From Otatea glauca (lineage: Eukaryota; Streptophyta; Magnoliopsida; Poales; Poaceae), in assembly GCA_036346275.1 (NCBI GenBank), contig CM070713.1:78422382-78486381 (forward strand): a DNA stretch of 64,000 nt. The letters are read 5' to 3'. Position numbers and translations under genes: made by a program. Under the pieces are notes generated by a model. It was not told the DNA's origin, ran no database searches, and saw nothing but the letters and a program-made list of their open reading frames with translations. Positions within the stretch are counted from its first letter, which is position 1. Every line of letters begins with the position of its first letter. Below are positions 33,714-45,144 of the stretch, piece by piece.

Positions 33714-35301
33714 TTATGGAGATGGGAGATAGCACGGGGCGGATGGGGTGGATCTATCATCATTTTCAAGAGTCGACGGGGCATATGTAGACCGAGCGAT
33801 AGGACATCTGAGGGTTTGTTGGAGTGGATGTCTCGGATGTTCGGTTTGGATGCCCGGATTGTTGGTTCTGGTCGAGCGAGAGTGAGCCGAGCGCAAGACC
33901 GTTTTACGGAGAGTTGATTCCTATTAACTCGGCGTCAACATGGAGGAGTTATGTTGGTTTTGCTTAGAGCGGGGTTGGCGCTCATGTTGTTGGTACAATG
34001 CTACCCAGTAGCTCCATCGGTGTCGCAAGTTCGTGATGTCGGGTGGACATTACGGGGAGGGACGTCAAATGTAGAAGGATGCGAAGAGGAAGGCGGCGAG
34101 GAGTCCGGAGACGAGGAGCACGAGACTGGTGGTGACGAAGGGACCGGGGTGGCAGAGGAGACAGCGGTAGAGGCGCGAGGGGTGGCCGACGAGGGGGAGG
34201 AGGTGGAGGACATTGTTGACCTGATGGAAGAGGAGGACCGTGAGGATGAGGAAGTCCCTGATGGTGAGCACTCCGACGAGGAGAACAATGCTCCTGAGGT
34301 GCCTATCCCTGGTGCGTGGACCAATTACAATTTCGAAGACCTAACAATGAATGAAGGGAACATTGATGCATAGGAGTATCGTGAGAACAAGGTGACGGAG
34401 GGGGCCATATATAAAGACAAGGAGGCTGTGATGGATAAGGTGAAGTACTGGGCGATGTCTCTCCGGCGGCAATTCAGGGCCATATATACCCGATGGTGTA
34501 CCATGAGCAGGGAGAGGACCCCACAGCCTTGTGTACGCTGCCGACAGACCCCCCAAACATCCGGCGTAGGCCGGGTACCAGCATAAAGAGTTTCACCGAT
34601 TGGATACGACATGAGCCTTTGGAGAAATGGTCCCTTCTGCATGACGAGGGTGGCTCGCGTTATGGGATCATGACAACGAACCTGGCGGAGATTTACAACT
34701 GGTAATGAAAGGCACGGATGCCTTCCATTGGTGGGTATAGTTGAAGGTGTCTTATTAGGGACACGAGATATTTCATTGAGCGATACAAGACCTCCACAAA
34801 GATGTATATCGGACAATCGATCGTCGTACTCAATCTGTTGTGTCTACTTACATGTCCAAGAAAACAAGAAAGGCGCAGACACATCGGGTTACACGGAGAG
34901 TGGCGTGGAACGGAGATACCACGCAACTGCGGTGGCCGAGGTCGCAGGGTGCCACCGGAGAGGACTTCCCATCCATGCATACTTGAGCGGTGAGTGCGAG
35001 TGCTCACGCGAAACCACGCTGCTTGCACTTGCCGTGCTCGCACGTCATTGCCGCAACCGCCGAGACGCATCAATCCTGTCGTCCGTTCATCTCCCCGTAC
35101 TACTACAAGCAGAGCGTTCTCAACACGTGGCATCACGAGGTTTACGGGTACCGAGTGGATGGATCGTTCACAACAGCCCCCCCTCCGGACCATCGATGGG
35201 TACCGGACATCCGAATGTTGAAGCTGAAGGTCGGGCGTCGAAGGACAAGGCGCATTCGGAACGATATGGACGAGTCCGAGGCGCGTCGCAACCACGGATA
35301 A
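33714..35301 (+). pseudogene. MULE transposase remnant, catalytic core missing
   Basis: The N-terminal side has a long acidic region (33951-34373) leading to WTNYNFEDLTMNEG. After an in-frame TAG at 34371-34373 it continues EYRENKVTEGAIYKDKEAV and KYWAMSLRRQFR, the MuDR-type N-terminal domain. The frame then jumps directly to C-terminal sequence: SFTDWIRHEPLEKWSLLHD and SRYGIMTTNLAEIYNW. After further shifts it reads LPLVGIVEGVLLGTRD and CLHLPCSHVIAA, the SWIM zinc-finger end, followed by RRRTRRIRNDMDESEA. The central DDE catalytic region expected between these parts is absent, so the protein could not act as a transposase. Product and function are inferred from these family motifs. Confidence 0.8.
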
Positions 35302-35376
35302 TGTAATTTTCCACGTTGTTCCCGTCTTGTATTTTTCAATGGACCGGTAAGTTGTAATGTAAGTTGTGATGTTCGA

Positions 35377-35484
35377 TGTAATTTTCAATGTACTAGTAAG
35401 TTGTTTTTCGCATCATGTAATTCTCAATGTACTAGTAAGTTGTTGTTCGCATCATGTAATTTTCAATGTACTAGTAAGTTGTCG
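35377..35484 (+). repeat. 39-40-bp tandem repeat
   Basis: TGTAATTTTCAATGTACTAG recurs at 35377, 35416 and 35456, between the transposase and PMD remnants; non-coding. Confidence 0.75.
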
Positions 35485-35651
35485 AACATGTCTTTGTCTT
35501 TTGTATGTTTATAATATGAGATTTTTTTTGGCTCTCTGCACTTCGGTTGTATTGTTTATTGAGTATGGTACAATTCGTTATTTCGCATTTCATTTTGTGT
35601 GCACACGTAATTACTGACAAATTTGTTGTATTTGCTTTGTAACAGGCCACG

Positions 35652-37175
35652 ATGGCGCGACCTTGCCCTGAGCTGCTGGACGTGACCGTCGATGCGACCC
35701 ACCGGTCTAGGTACTCTGCAGAGGAGAATCGAGAGCTAGGGACACTCCGACCACGGGTGCCCAACGAGCTGCTTCGCATTGACCCACGCTGGGTCCGACG
35801 ACAGGTATACTCCCTCGTATCTTTTTCCCCACTAACGCACTTGAATAACCTCCGCCATTTCTTACTTCCTCACAGCGGAGGTACGCGCACCGACAGGTGA
35901 GGAGGTCCTACCTGGAGTTCGTTTGAGAGTTCGACAGCCTCCACGACGAGGACGTGCGGTGGACGCCATACACCGCGTACGACGTCCACGCCCGAGCACC
36001 TCACGGGGTCTCCGTGCTTTGCACGCGAGATGAGGCCTTCTGGCTCACCCGTAAGGTTCTCGTCTTTGACCTGTGTGTCGAGGAGTACTCCCTACACCGA
36101 GTGCTGCGGCAGTTCGGCCTGTTCCAGTCCTTTCCCTTGCCGTCTCGTCACGTAGTCGCACGTGGCGCTCACAGGTACTTGTTCTGATCCTACTACTCCG
36201 CATCTTTGCGAAATGAATGTGGTGTGTACTTACTGTTTTTGCATTGCGAGATGACCGGATGGGTCTTTGCGATGGGCACTCAGTTCGCGCACCGCATGCA
36301 GCCATGGGCCGTGCAGTGGGACGCCGCACTCAACGAGAGGGTCACCGAGACCCGGCCGTACGACCCTGACATGTACGATGAGTACATGGAGTGGTTCGTC
36401 CCGCGCACTCGCCTCAGGGTGGGGTACACACCAGCACCGTATGTCGCACGGCAGGCATCGGTAGCGGACACGTACCCTTCACAGATGTCCCGAGGATAAC
36501 GCCTCGGTAAGTGTCGCAATCGAAGCTACATGGGCACGTCTTTTCATGTAAATTACGTAATAACAATCTAACGTTACATGCGAGCTCACTCATCGGGAGG
36601 TTGAGGTGGATCTTTGTGTCCATGTTGACGCGCCTACGGGGCATACAGTGACCACCGTCGAGTCCGAGACGGCTTGGGCTCGGGTCCTCGATAGGATGAG
36701 GCGGTTGGTTCGCAGCCAGCGCCGGGCGCGGAGACGTCGGCGGGCGCGGACACCACGCCCTCGCGCCCGGCAGACTCGCCCTACCCGGTGCCTCGTCACG
36801 CTCCCACGCACTGCGGGAGGACGGTGGGCTGCGGAGGCTCCTTCCGCGTCTCGTCCTACCCAGCCAGTTCCTCGCTACGCTCCCACGCAGCAGCAGTGGG
36901 GACAGTGGGCTGCGGAGGCTCCCTCGTCGTTTCGCGCCCCAGAAGGACCCCAGGGGGGTTTCGACGACCCTGTGGACGACGAGTTCGCCCTGAAGGAGTA
37001 CCTTTCAACTGACTACCTCGACCCCTCTCATCTCTCGGGGGCGCCGCCACACTACTATACGCCTGCGCCGCAGGGCCGGCCTAGGAGGGACGTCCGTCCG
37101 CCGTCGCCACTCACCTACCCCACGGGCGGATCGAAGCGTGGCGTGATTGACTTGTTGTACGGACGTATTTTGTAA
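35652..37175 (+). pseudogene. Plant mobile domain (PMD) protein remnant
   Basis: Pieces of a PMD (aminotransferase-like plant mobile domain) protein, a family often carried by grass MULEs. The first exon, 35652-35802, begins MARPCPELLDV and ends before GTATAC. From about 35875: RRYAHRQVRRSYLEFV, a stop codon, then EDVRWTPYTAYDVHARAP and a segment ending SLHRVLRQFGLFQ. From 36249: MTGWVFAMGTQFAHRMQPWA, then PRTRLRVGYTPAPYV. From 36606: an Arg/Pro-rich tail ending GGSKRGVIDLLYGRI. The core between the first and second pieces is largely missing, and stops interrupt the reading. Several intron-like gaps fit the family's spliced structure. It is probably non-functional. Confidence 0.75.
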
Positions 37176-37329
37176 TGCTTTTACGTTCAACGAAGATATT
37201 GTATAACTGTCCGAGTTAGTAACATGACAGCCTTATCACTTTAAATTGTGCAAATCCATGTATGCATTGCTTGCCTATGCCACACGACGTGACAACACAC
37301 CAACGCCTTGGTGCACCTATCGCCTCTAG

Positions 37330-37395
37330 TCGGGGCGATCGCCCTAATATGAGGCGATCGCTCCATACCTGGCGATATCTGCCCTTTATAACATT
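37330..37395 (+). promoter_or_regulatory. GGCGATCGC motif cluster and TATA-like box upstream of the GRF-like gene
   Basis: GGGCGATCGCC at about 37334, AGGCGATCGC at about 37356 and TGGCGATATC at about 37372 are followed by CTTTATAAC at 37384. The next gene's ATG is 37456. Related GATCGCCC motifs occur near the left TIR (about 32632 and 32757). Function as a binding site is an inference. Confidence 0.5.
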
Positions 37396-37455
37396 CGTTC
37401 TCACAAGCGGTCTCGCAAAGAATAGAGGAGGAGGAAAAATCGGGATCAATCGAAA

Positions 37456-38028
37456 ATGCCGAGGCGTGCAAGTGCAAAGGGAAAGGGAAGGCAAAGGAAG
37501 AAGCAAGTGCATGCCGCGCAATTTAGCGTACAAGATCTCTTCCTACCTCGTGGAGTCAGAGCACCCATGTGTATGTGCGGAGATCTTTGCGTGCTTGTCC
37601 GCTCTTGGGAAATTTCAACTTGGAAGAGGAGGTATTGGAAGTGCCGCAACTACGCCTTCGATCCACGGAGAAGAGCTCAAGGATCACCGCATGGTAACAA
37701 TCATACGGGTTACATAATATTTGTGAATGAAACTTTGCTAATTTACGTTTTATGCGATCACCTCCGCCATCGTGTGAATTTGAGCGATGGTTTGATACGA
37801 GATCAACCCCGAGGACCAACGGCTTGACCAAGCCAACCGGCAGACGAGTTCACGCGCGGCTTCAAGAACAACGCGATGTCGCACGCGAGGAGGCATGTAG
37901 GAAGGAAGCGGAGGAGAAGGAGGCCGAGAGAGAGAGAAACGAGAGAGGCGCGGCGTGCGAGAAGCCCACGGAGGCTTGGGCGAATGGGAAGTGGCCTCAA
38001 GCACTCGATGAGGCGTCCGTGTTAACTT
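37456..38028 (+). pseudogene. GRF-like zinc-finger plus coiled-coil protein, splice site damaged
   Basis: The first exon (37456 to about 37693) starts MPRRASAKGKGRQRKK, basic and possibly a nuclear signal. It contains a GRF-type zinc-finger-like segment, PMCMCGDLC followed by RRYWKCRNY. A GT donor follows ATG at 37691-37693. The second part, from about 37757, reads SPPPSCEFERWFDTRS and then a charged helix, RLQEQRDVAREEACRKEAEE, typical of a coiled coil. The expected acceptor is TATGCG rather than a CAG, so splicing may be lost. The order zinc finger, short linker, coiled coil is familiar from grass transposon-borne proteins. Its role in transposition is unknown. Confidence 0.6.
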
Positions 38029-38773
38029 TGGTTTTTCTTGTTCGTAGTACTCCTTTCAGTTTTAAGTCGTAATAAAGAGTGCGACCTACCCTTCAAGTGT
38101 ATGCTCACTGTCCGGAGGTCTCGTATATGTCCTACTGCTCCAGTTGTCCCAAATGAGGTTATTTTTGTCCATCAAGATAGGTTATAGCATTTTAAGTTCA
38201 TCAGATTTGATTTCGTCGAGTATGACCCTCGTTTGCGAAAGATACGGCCATTTTGATGTTTTACCGATTGCACGTTCGGACATCAATAAAATAGTGCAGT
38301 CTAAAGTAACATCTAAATATTTTTACATAATTGTAACCTATGCAAGCCCAAGAATGCAACAAAACTGGTTCTGTCAAGTTTTGAGGTTCTTTAGAATTAT
38401 TCTAACTACTTGAACAATGAATGCTATAAAGGGTTTAAACTAGCCATCTTTGATTCAAAATGCAATCATATTTAGATATTTTTGCAAAAATTAAGTGCAT
38501 AAGGTTGTAGTAACTTATTCTATTTATTCCATGATTTATGGATCAACACACATTGTAATTTCTTCACAATCCATAGTTAGAGCCTAGCATTCGAACTCAA
38601 ATAAAATTATTTTTCTGCAAAAAACACATAGATTTTTATTTTACAATCTAATTCCTCATTCCAAAATTTAAATTTTGAAACAAGTTTCATTTCATTTGGA
38701 CACTCCTAGCAAAAGTTATGTGGTTCATATTAAAAAGGCATATAGTAATTACAAAAAATACTAAAAAAAAATC

Positions 38774-38929
38774 GCCTGGGCCCACACCAACGGTGACCGA
38801 CGGCAGCAAACGGCGCAGGGACAAATCACCCGTGTATGGGGCGACGGGCGTATAATTTTGCAAAATTTTCATTCGGACGCATAGTTTTGAAAAAAAGAAT
38901 AAAAATAAATATTAAAGAAAAAAAAATTC
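38774..38929 (-). repeat. Right TIR of the MULE
   Basis: Inverted counterpart of 32522-32711. It lacks the extra segment that forms the palindrome in the left TIR. Confidence 0.85.
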
Positions 38930-38938
38930 GGAACGAGA

Positions 38939-40212
38939 GATGTGCTCCCCAGTCGGCCCATGAGTAGTTTCATCAGCCGGCTTTCAAGATGGGTTTTGCG
39001 AGAAGCGAGAGAGACGAGCGGACAGATGGATCGATTTGGATAGAACGATAATATTGGTCCTAGTCTGACGCACTGGGGCTTATCTGCCTTGCACAATTTT
39101 GTTCACACCCCTGACCAGCAAGTATGAAGTATTTGTGCCTGAACGTGTTAAAAACTGATCTTCCCGAGTGTTTAACCAGCTCTTTTGATTTGTCATCAGA
39201 TGTCATCCGATCTGTTCTGCTCTGAAGTTTGTATTAAAAAAACTGTCGACCAGTGCTGGTACTTATCATCCAGTTAATACAAATTGTACAAATCTTAAAG
39301 CAAGTAAATAGGTAATTATCACTCTCTAGTAAGTACATACTTTAATATCTGTACAACTTTTAGATAGTAATACATAGCCGCACCCTTAAAAATGAACCTT
39401 CCTGACTGCACGTGGATGCATGTTTTCTTTTCACCGGACAAGCGACCTAAGCGCCCACTGAAAATAGGCTGCAAGGCAATTAGACGAGCACCAGCATCGA
39501 GTCAAAGAAACCGGTGCGGTTTCGGACATGCTCGCCTCTCTCCTCGATCGTACGTCCTCGGCCTTAATAAGCTCGGTAGCCTTGGTAGCAGCATGCAACG
39601 TACTAATTCTTGCCTAGGGCTCAAGGTAGCAAAAGCCAAATGGCATGCATGTATCGAGACTGTAAATTCTCCTGCTCCTGCTCCTGTTGTAGAGCTAGAG
39701 CAGCACCGCACAGAGAAATGGGGTTGATTGAACTGACCGAGTATTTGACTACCCGATCGACGACAAAGCTCATGGTTTCTCATTGCACATGGGGTTCCAA
39801 ATCTAATGAGGCTCGCAAGATCATAGTAGTAACACTACTATCTCGTACTTCTTTAAGTCTGGCCAGTGATTACCAGTAGCTTGTTTGTCTAGTATCCCAT
39901 GTGGCTTTGGTAAACTTAAACCACCTGCGCGTCTGGGGCTCGAGGCGCCTGCAACTAAACAAGTCGCGATAGACAGCGCAGGCTGGTACTCGCACGCATG
40001 TGGAAGCTCGTGCTAAACTACTCTAGTCTCCCCTAAACCCGCCATCAAATTGTAGCCCATAAATAGATTGTTCCTAGCTTCTCCGTTATGTTTTTTTTTT
40101 ATCAAATTTGCTTTTATACTCCTCCTTTTAGCTATTTTCAATACATTTACTACTATCGATAAGAGTAAAACACATCGTCCAAAGATACAGTTATAAAGAA
40201 AGATATCATTTA
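38939..40212. other. Intergenic sequence, no gene recognised
   Basis: Frames such as 39392-39727 show no recognisable domain. Confidence 0.4.
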
Positions 40213-40716
40213 CTCTCTCCGTTTAAAAATATAATACGTATTTTGACTTAACCAGCTTACTCTTAGCATGTCCACATCAGTTTTGTCCTGTGTGGAGCAG
40301 TGAGAAAAGATGAAAGAGAAGAGAGCTGTCTCTTATTTAGTAGAAAGCATTGCACAGAAGTATAGGTGGATTAGTTATGTATAAGAGAGAAGAGGTAGTT
40401 AATGCATAGTATTTAGAGCCAACTTTTAGAGATAACTATTGTACAAGCTGACTTTAGTGTTTACTCTAGATGACATGGATAGAAGATAGAGTAAGCAATT
40501 AGCTTTATTATTGTACTTGCCCTTAGATGCCCCTACTTAATTGTCTTGGAAGATGAGAGATAATACTTTATGTGGGTAGTAATAAATAAATACATATGGT
40601 TAAGAGAGAATAAATAGAGGTATAGAAGAAAATGCATCATTAAATCTACATGGAAATTTTATATTTATGGACAAAACAATTCAAAAAATAAGGCTTGAAA
40701 ACTTGAACAGAGGGAG
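40213..40716. mobile_element. Stowaway-like MITE with a nested MITE
   Basis: Outer ends CTCTCTCCGTTTAAAAATAT and GAACAGAGGGAG are flanked by TA. A second element (about 40268-40522) sits inside, between TTA repeats. It resembles 24517-24802. Confidence 0.65.
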
Positions 40717-40762
40717 TACTATTTTTAATAATGTCTACTAATAAAGAGTTATCTTTTGTGAA

Positions 40763-41357
40763 TGTTGACAAGGATTGAATGTTTGTTACTCGTTTAGGCT
40801 CTCAATTATTCGTGACTATAATCTATTAATGGGCTTACATTGCACAAAACCCATAATAAATAGAACGAAGCCCACCTTCATCCGAATAGTTAAGTCTCCG
40901 ATCAGTTCAGTCAAAGTGGCCGATAAACCCTGCTTCACATTGGTCGTCCCCGACCAGTGAACTGGCCAGAGACAAGCGGTTAACCCCACACAAGTCTTCG
41001 TACAGGAATTTATCTGACAGATATACATAATTGCTTGAAAGTTATTTCTGGAAAAGGCACCCTTTAGCGAGAACACCATTTAGCGAGAAGGCACCTTTCG
41101 GTTACTCGATGTCTCAACGAATAACAACTGTCGCATATTCAATCAGGATAAATAGCAGGCAAATCCATGCTGTAAGTGCATCGCTTAGCATCTGATTTAG
41201 ACATCTAGAGTTTGACATTTATTTTGTAATTTGTATACTCTGTAGAGCAGCTTAACTAATAAAGAAGCAATTCTCATATACAATTTTCTCATCTTATTTA
41301 CTAGGGATATATAATTATATTTTTTATAAATTCGTCCTCGTGTCTTAAACATCGACA
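40763..41357 (+). mobile_element. LTR, related to the solo LTR at 30584
   Basis: Begins TGTTGACAAGG and ends ACATCGACA (TG...CA). The body matches the other copy in order. No internal genes flank it and no clear 5-bp duplication is seen, so it may be a truncated or recombined remnant. Confidence 0.6.
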
Positions 41358-41914
41358 GACGTATCTCGGTAAAAGCGTACAATCTAACATAACATCCGTT
41401 CGGAGACTGGGAGAGTAATAATTTAGGCCGCGATAACGACAGATGAGAAAATGCGATGTCTGATATTAATCGGTAGCACTACGAGACAGAGTAGGTAGCA
41501 AGTAGTGGGTAGCTACTGGCCTCCGCGTAGTCTGATTTGACACCGAGTGAGTGCAACAGACGGCTGCGATGCTGTCACCAGGAGCCCGATGGCCTGCCTT
41601 GGCGCTACATGGACGGCTGAAGCTCGCCCGAGAGAAGGTTGCTCTCTGGAAAAGGCGTCGAGATGGACTGGACTGCTCGAGTGTTCGTTTGTTCTTCAGT
41701 GCCTCTGGGGTTGGCTTGGTTGGTTCTCTGCGCTTCCTAGGTTTCAAGGCAAACTCCCGAACGAATATTGTTCCACGTTACTACAAACTAGCATATTTTT
41801 TTCATGCAACTGTCTATGAAATACACAACTGTATTTATTGTATAAATGTAATACTAGTGTATATATATATATAGGAAGCCTTGGAATCATTTTTCTATAT
41901 AGGAAGCCTTTTCC
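41358..41914. other. Intergenic sequence, no gene recognised
   Basis: GC-richer patch near 41540-41760 with open frames on both strands but no recognisable protein; an (AT)n run at about 41860-41873. Confidence 0.4.
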
Positions 41915-42264
41915 GTACTCCCAGGAGTACATACTCCCACGTCTAATATACCACTTAAATGAATGTTTTATACACCTTTATCACTTTCGGTATACTCCAA
42001 TAATAATTCTAATATACTCCAATGCAATATGATTGAAAAAAATTCATCAGAGCACTTTATTTTTTTGCTATATACCCTTTTCCATATGTAAAACGAATAT
42101 ATAAACAAATTATACTATAAATGGTGGACTTTAATGAAATTTTTCATGGAACTCACTTTGGAGTATCTTATAATCAGTATTAGAGTATACTCAAAAGGAT
42201 AAAGAGGTATAACAACATCATTTAAACGGTATACTAGAGGTGGGAGTACGTACACCCAGGAGTA
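41915..42264. mobile_element. MITE with GTACTCCCAGGAGTAC-type ends
   Basis: The left end GTACTCCCAGGAGTACATAC, then CTCCCACGTCTAATATACC, matches the inverse of the right end. An inverted relative lies at 51991-52377. An (AT)n run follows at about 42266-42281. Confidence 0.7.
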
Positions 42265-42791
42265 TATATATATATATATATAAGTGGTAGGGATCTTCTC
42301 TATTTCTTGATTAGTATTAGAATTTCTTGATTTTTTTATAGGATTACTGTGGAATTTTATTGTTCTTGAAACTAACAGGCGCTATGAATGTCACAACCGC
42401 TTATGTGAGTAATGAACTGATCCTGTGGTACAAATTACTAGAGTAACTTATACAGTCCGCAAATATCTTTTTCAAAGTTCAAATCATCTGTGCTTTTTCT
42501 ATTCATGGCGGGAACATCGTCGAATCCGTGTGGCCCAGAAAACTAAAATCTCTCGATATTTACCCTGTCAATTTCAGCTGAACATGTCAACAAGGACTGC
42601 CCCTAAAATTTTAAAAACCTCTGATATTTGAAAAGTCAAAATCTGTCTATTTCGTTCCAGCAAGAAAGCATTATCTCGGATAAGATAATAATACTGGTTA
42701 AGTATGGTAACTCATATCTAGCTTTTTAGAATTTGTAAAGGTATATCTCTACTACTTCTAATTACCCGTTGGTGGCGGTGGTCCGTTCTCC

Positions 42792-44050
42792 ACGATTTGA
42801 AAGGAAAGTAGTAGTGTATTGTCGGCGTTTCGAGCACCGGCGAGTGAATTTTTAAGTCTAAGGGGCCGTGCGTTCCCGTTCCTTGAATGGTTATACTCGG
42901 GAGTCCAAGATGTATACTGGTTCGGGCCGAATGTCTCTACTCCAGTTCGTGTGATGGTGATGTATTGCTTTAGGTGCAGATGGCTGCACGGTTTCTACAA
43001 ACGGGGGCTTGAGAGCTCAAGAACGTGTGAGCTAGGACTACCTATTCGTGAAGATCCAGAGAAGGACGCCCCCTCTCCCAGAGGATCCTGCCTCCCCTTA
43101 TATAGCCGGAGGGGGGCAGGTTACATGGAAAGTTGGGAGAAGAGATGAGGTGATCTATGCTGTGTTGGGAGCCCCGGTCCTTTGTTTTGGAGATTCAGCG
43201 TCTGCCTCGCCCCATGCCGGGTTGGTGAACTTGCTGAGAAGAGAAGTTTGCCGTTTCCTTAGAAAATATCGCACCTGCCCTCTGCAAGTCTGTCAGACGC
43301 TGGCGTTTGCCTCAGGAGGGAGCACGTCTTCGCGTCGCGCGTGTCCGGTCGATGAGACCAGGGCTTGACTTTGGCGACCTCCTCGCTACCTCGGGAAGGA
43401 GCCACCTGCCCCTGCACAGTCACTCTGAGCCGTTGTGTCCATGGGGCACGTGGCTAATGGCTGGCGGAGGCCCGACACGTGGCCTGCGGTGGAGATCGCT
43501 TCAGCTTAGTCGAAGCTTGTGGGGAGCCCGACCCATGGCGGGGGTCGGCCGCCTCATCAAGTCGGAGACGAGCTTGGGGAAGCTCGTTAAGTCGGGGACG
43601 AGCGCGAGGCAGCTCGTCAGGTCGGGGACGAGCGCCCCTCGTGGCCCCACTGGGCCTTTGGTCGGAGTCGGTCTTGGGGCGGCCCGTTCGTTACTCCGGG
43701 CCGTTAGGGTACCCATGGTATGAGTATTCGTCATGTATCATATCACGATTTGATAATTGATTGGAAATTTACATCTCTATAGAAGATTACGTAAAATTTG
43801 AAAGGAAAGTAGTAGTGTATCATATCACGATTTGATAATTGATTGGAAATTGATATCTCTATTGAAGAAAAGGAAAGTAGTAGTGTATCATATCACGATT
43901 TGATAATTGATTGGAAATTGATATCTCTATGGAAGATTACGTAAAATTTGGACAGAAGAAAAGGAATGTAGTAGTGTATCATACCACAATTTGATAATTG
44001 ATTGCAAATTGATATCTCTGTAGAAGATTATGTAAAATTTGGATAGAAAA
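42792..44050 (+). repeat. Tandem array of a 68-91-bp unit, interrupted by a solo LTR
   Basis: Units starting AAAGGAAAGTAGTAGTGTAT lie at about 42799 (split by the LTR, resuming at 43739), 43801, 43868 and 43958. Each contains ATCACGATTTGATAATTGAT-like sequence. The unit starting at 43801 lacks the GATTACGTAAAATTTG part. Confidence 0.8.
42820..43733 (+). mobile_element. Solo LTR
   Basis: Begins TGTCGGCGTTTCGAGCACCG and ends TATTCGTCA. The 5-bp duplications are TGTAT (42815-42819 and 43734-43738). Its insertion splits the first unit of the tandem array. No internal retroelement sequence remains, so it is a product of LTR-LTR recombination. Confidence 0.85.
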
Positions 44051-44316
44051 AAAGAAAATTTTATTTTGTTTGCCTTGAGCCATGAATCTGTGATGGCGCC
44101 ATCACAGCGCGCAAATCAAGGAAACGTACGTACGTGCCGTGGTCTTATAAGCATGCAACCGTAGCCATCCGCCCCACCCTACCTCGCCTCGCGCGTGCAA
44201 GAAACAAAGCAAGCCGAGCGAGAACCATGGGCGACACCACGACTGTCGACGTTGACGCCGCCGCGTGCTCATCCTAACTAACTAAACTAACGTCACATAA
44301 TCGTGGACGTGGCAGG

Positions 44317-45144
44317 TACAAAGACGGCTTGTCGGCGAGCGGCTTGGTCGACACCAATTTGACGACCGTTGCGCTGCACGGCAGCGGGCCAGACAAGAAG
44401 GTGAAGCTCCAGGACGTGGTGCTGGGGTGCACCGCCTCATACGACGGCCAAAGCTTCCAGGCCTTGGGCAGCGTGCTCAGCCTCGGCAACAACAACATCT
44501 CCTTCGCGTCCCACGTCGCCGCGCGCTTCGGCGGCCGCTTCTCCTACTACCTGGTTGATCACCTCACCCCGCGCAACGCTACCAGCTACCTCACCTTCGG
44601 CCCAGGCCCAGACACGGCCTCCAGCTCCGCCGCCGCATCGTCGTCGCAGAAGCCGCTGCTTCTCGACGACCGGACAAGCCCGTTCTACGCCTTGACGGTG
44701 GAGGCCATCTCCATCGTCGGCGAGGCCCTCGACATCCCCGGCGAAGTGTGCAACGTCGAGAGGAAGGGCGGCGCGATACTGGACTCCAGGACGAGCCTGA
44801 CGATCCTCGCCACCCCGGCGTACAAGGGTGTGATCTCGGCGCTGAGCAAGCAACTCGTCGGTCTGCCGTGGGTGAGCATGGACCTGTTCGACTACTGCTA
44901 CAACTGGACGGCTGGTGCACCGGCCATCACAAAGCTAACGGTGCAGTTCGTTGGGACGGCGCAACTGGAACCGCCGATGAAGAGCTACGTGATCAACGCT
45001 GCGCCCGGCGTGAAATGCATTGGGATGCAGGAGGGCGCGTGGCCCGGGGTGTCCGTCATCAGCGACATCCTACAGCAGGAGCACCTCTGGGAGTTCGACC
45101 TCCGGAACCGGTGGCTCAGGTTCAAGCAGACGTCATGCACCTAA
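44317..45144 (+). pseudogene. C-terminal part of an A1 (pepsin-like) aspartic protease
   Basis: An open 276-codon stretch encodes the C-terminal two thirds of a plant A1 aspartic protease. Visible segments are SFASHVAARFGGRFSYYLVD, ATSYLTFGPGP, and GGAILDSRTSLTIL, where the second catalytic motif should read DSG or DTG but reads DSR (44782-44790). The protein ends ILQQEHLWEFDLRNRWLRFK and TSC, typical of the family C-terminus. The N-terminal catalytic lobe is missing. The stretch opens at an AG acceptor-like site, with no ATG in frame near its start. Upstream, TTATAA at about 44145 and an ATG at 44227 open a 16-codon frame ending ACSS before a stop, possibly a remnant of the 5' exon. It lies inside a Helitron, so I infer capture and inactivity. 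Confidence 0.8.

Larger units (their letters stand above)
32522..38929 (+). mobile_element. Mutator-like element (MULE) with long TIRs, 6.4 kb
   Basis: The terminal inverted repeats start GAATTTTTTTCTTTAATATT at both ends and stay similar for about 150-190 bp. The 9-bp target duplications GGAACCAGA (32513-32521) and GGAACGAGA (38930-38938) match at 8 of 9 positions, as expected for a MULE. Inside, all on the plus strand, are remnants of a MULE transposase, a plant-mobile-domain protein and a GRF-like zinc-finger protein. All three have frame or splice lesions, so the copy is probably immobile on its own. Confidence 0.9.

Noticed and set aside
34693..35388. 231-codon minus-strand frame in the MULE
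   Set aside because: Antisense to recognisable MULE transposase C-terminal sequence on the plus strand.
36606..36811. Arg-rich frames on both strands in the PMD tail
   Set aside because: Low-complexity repetition; only the frame running to 37175 fits the PMD protein tail.
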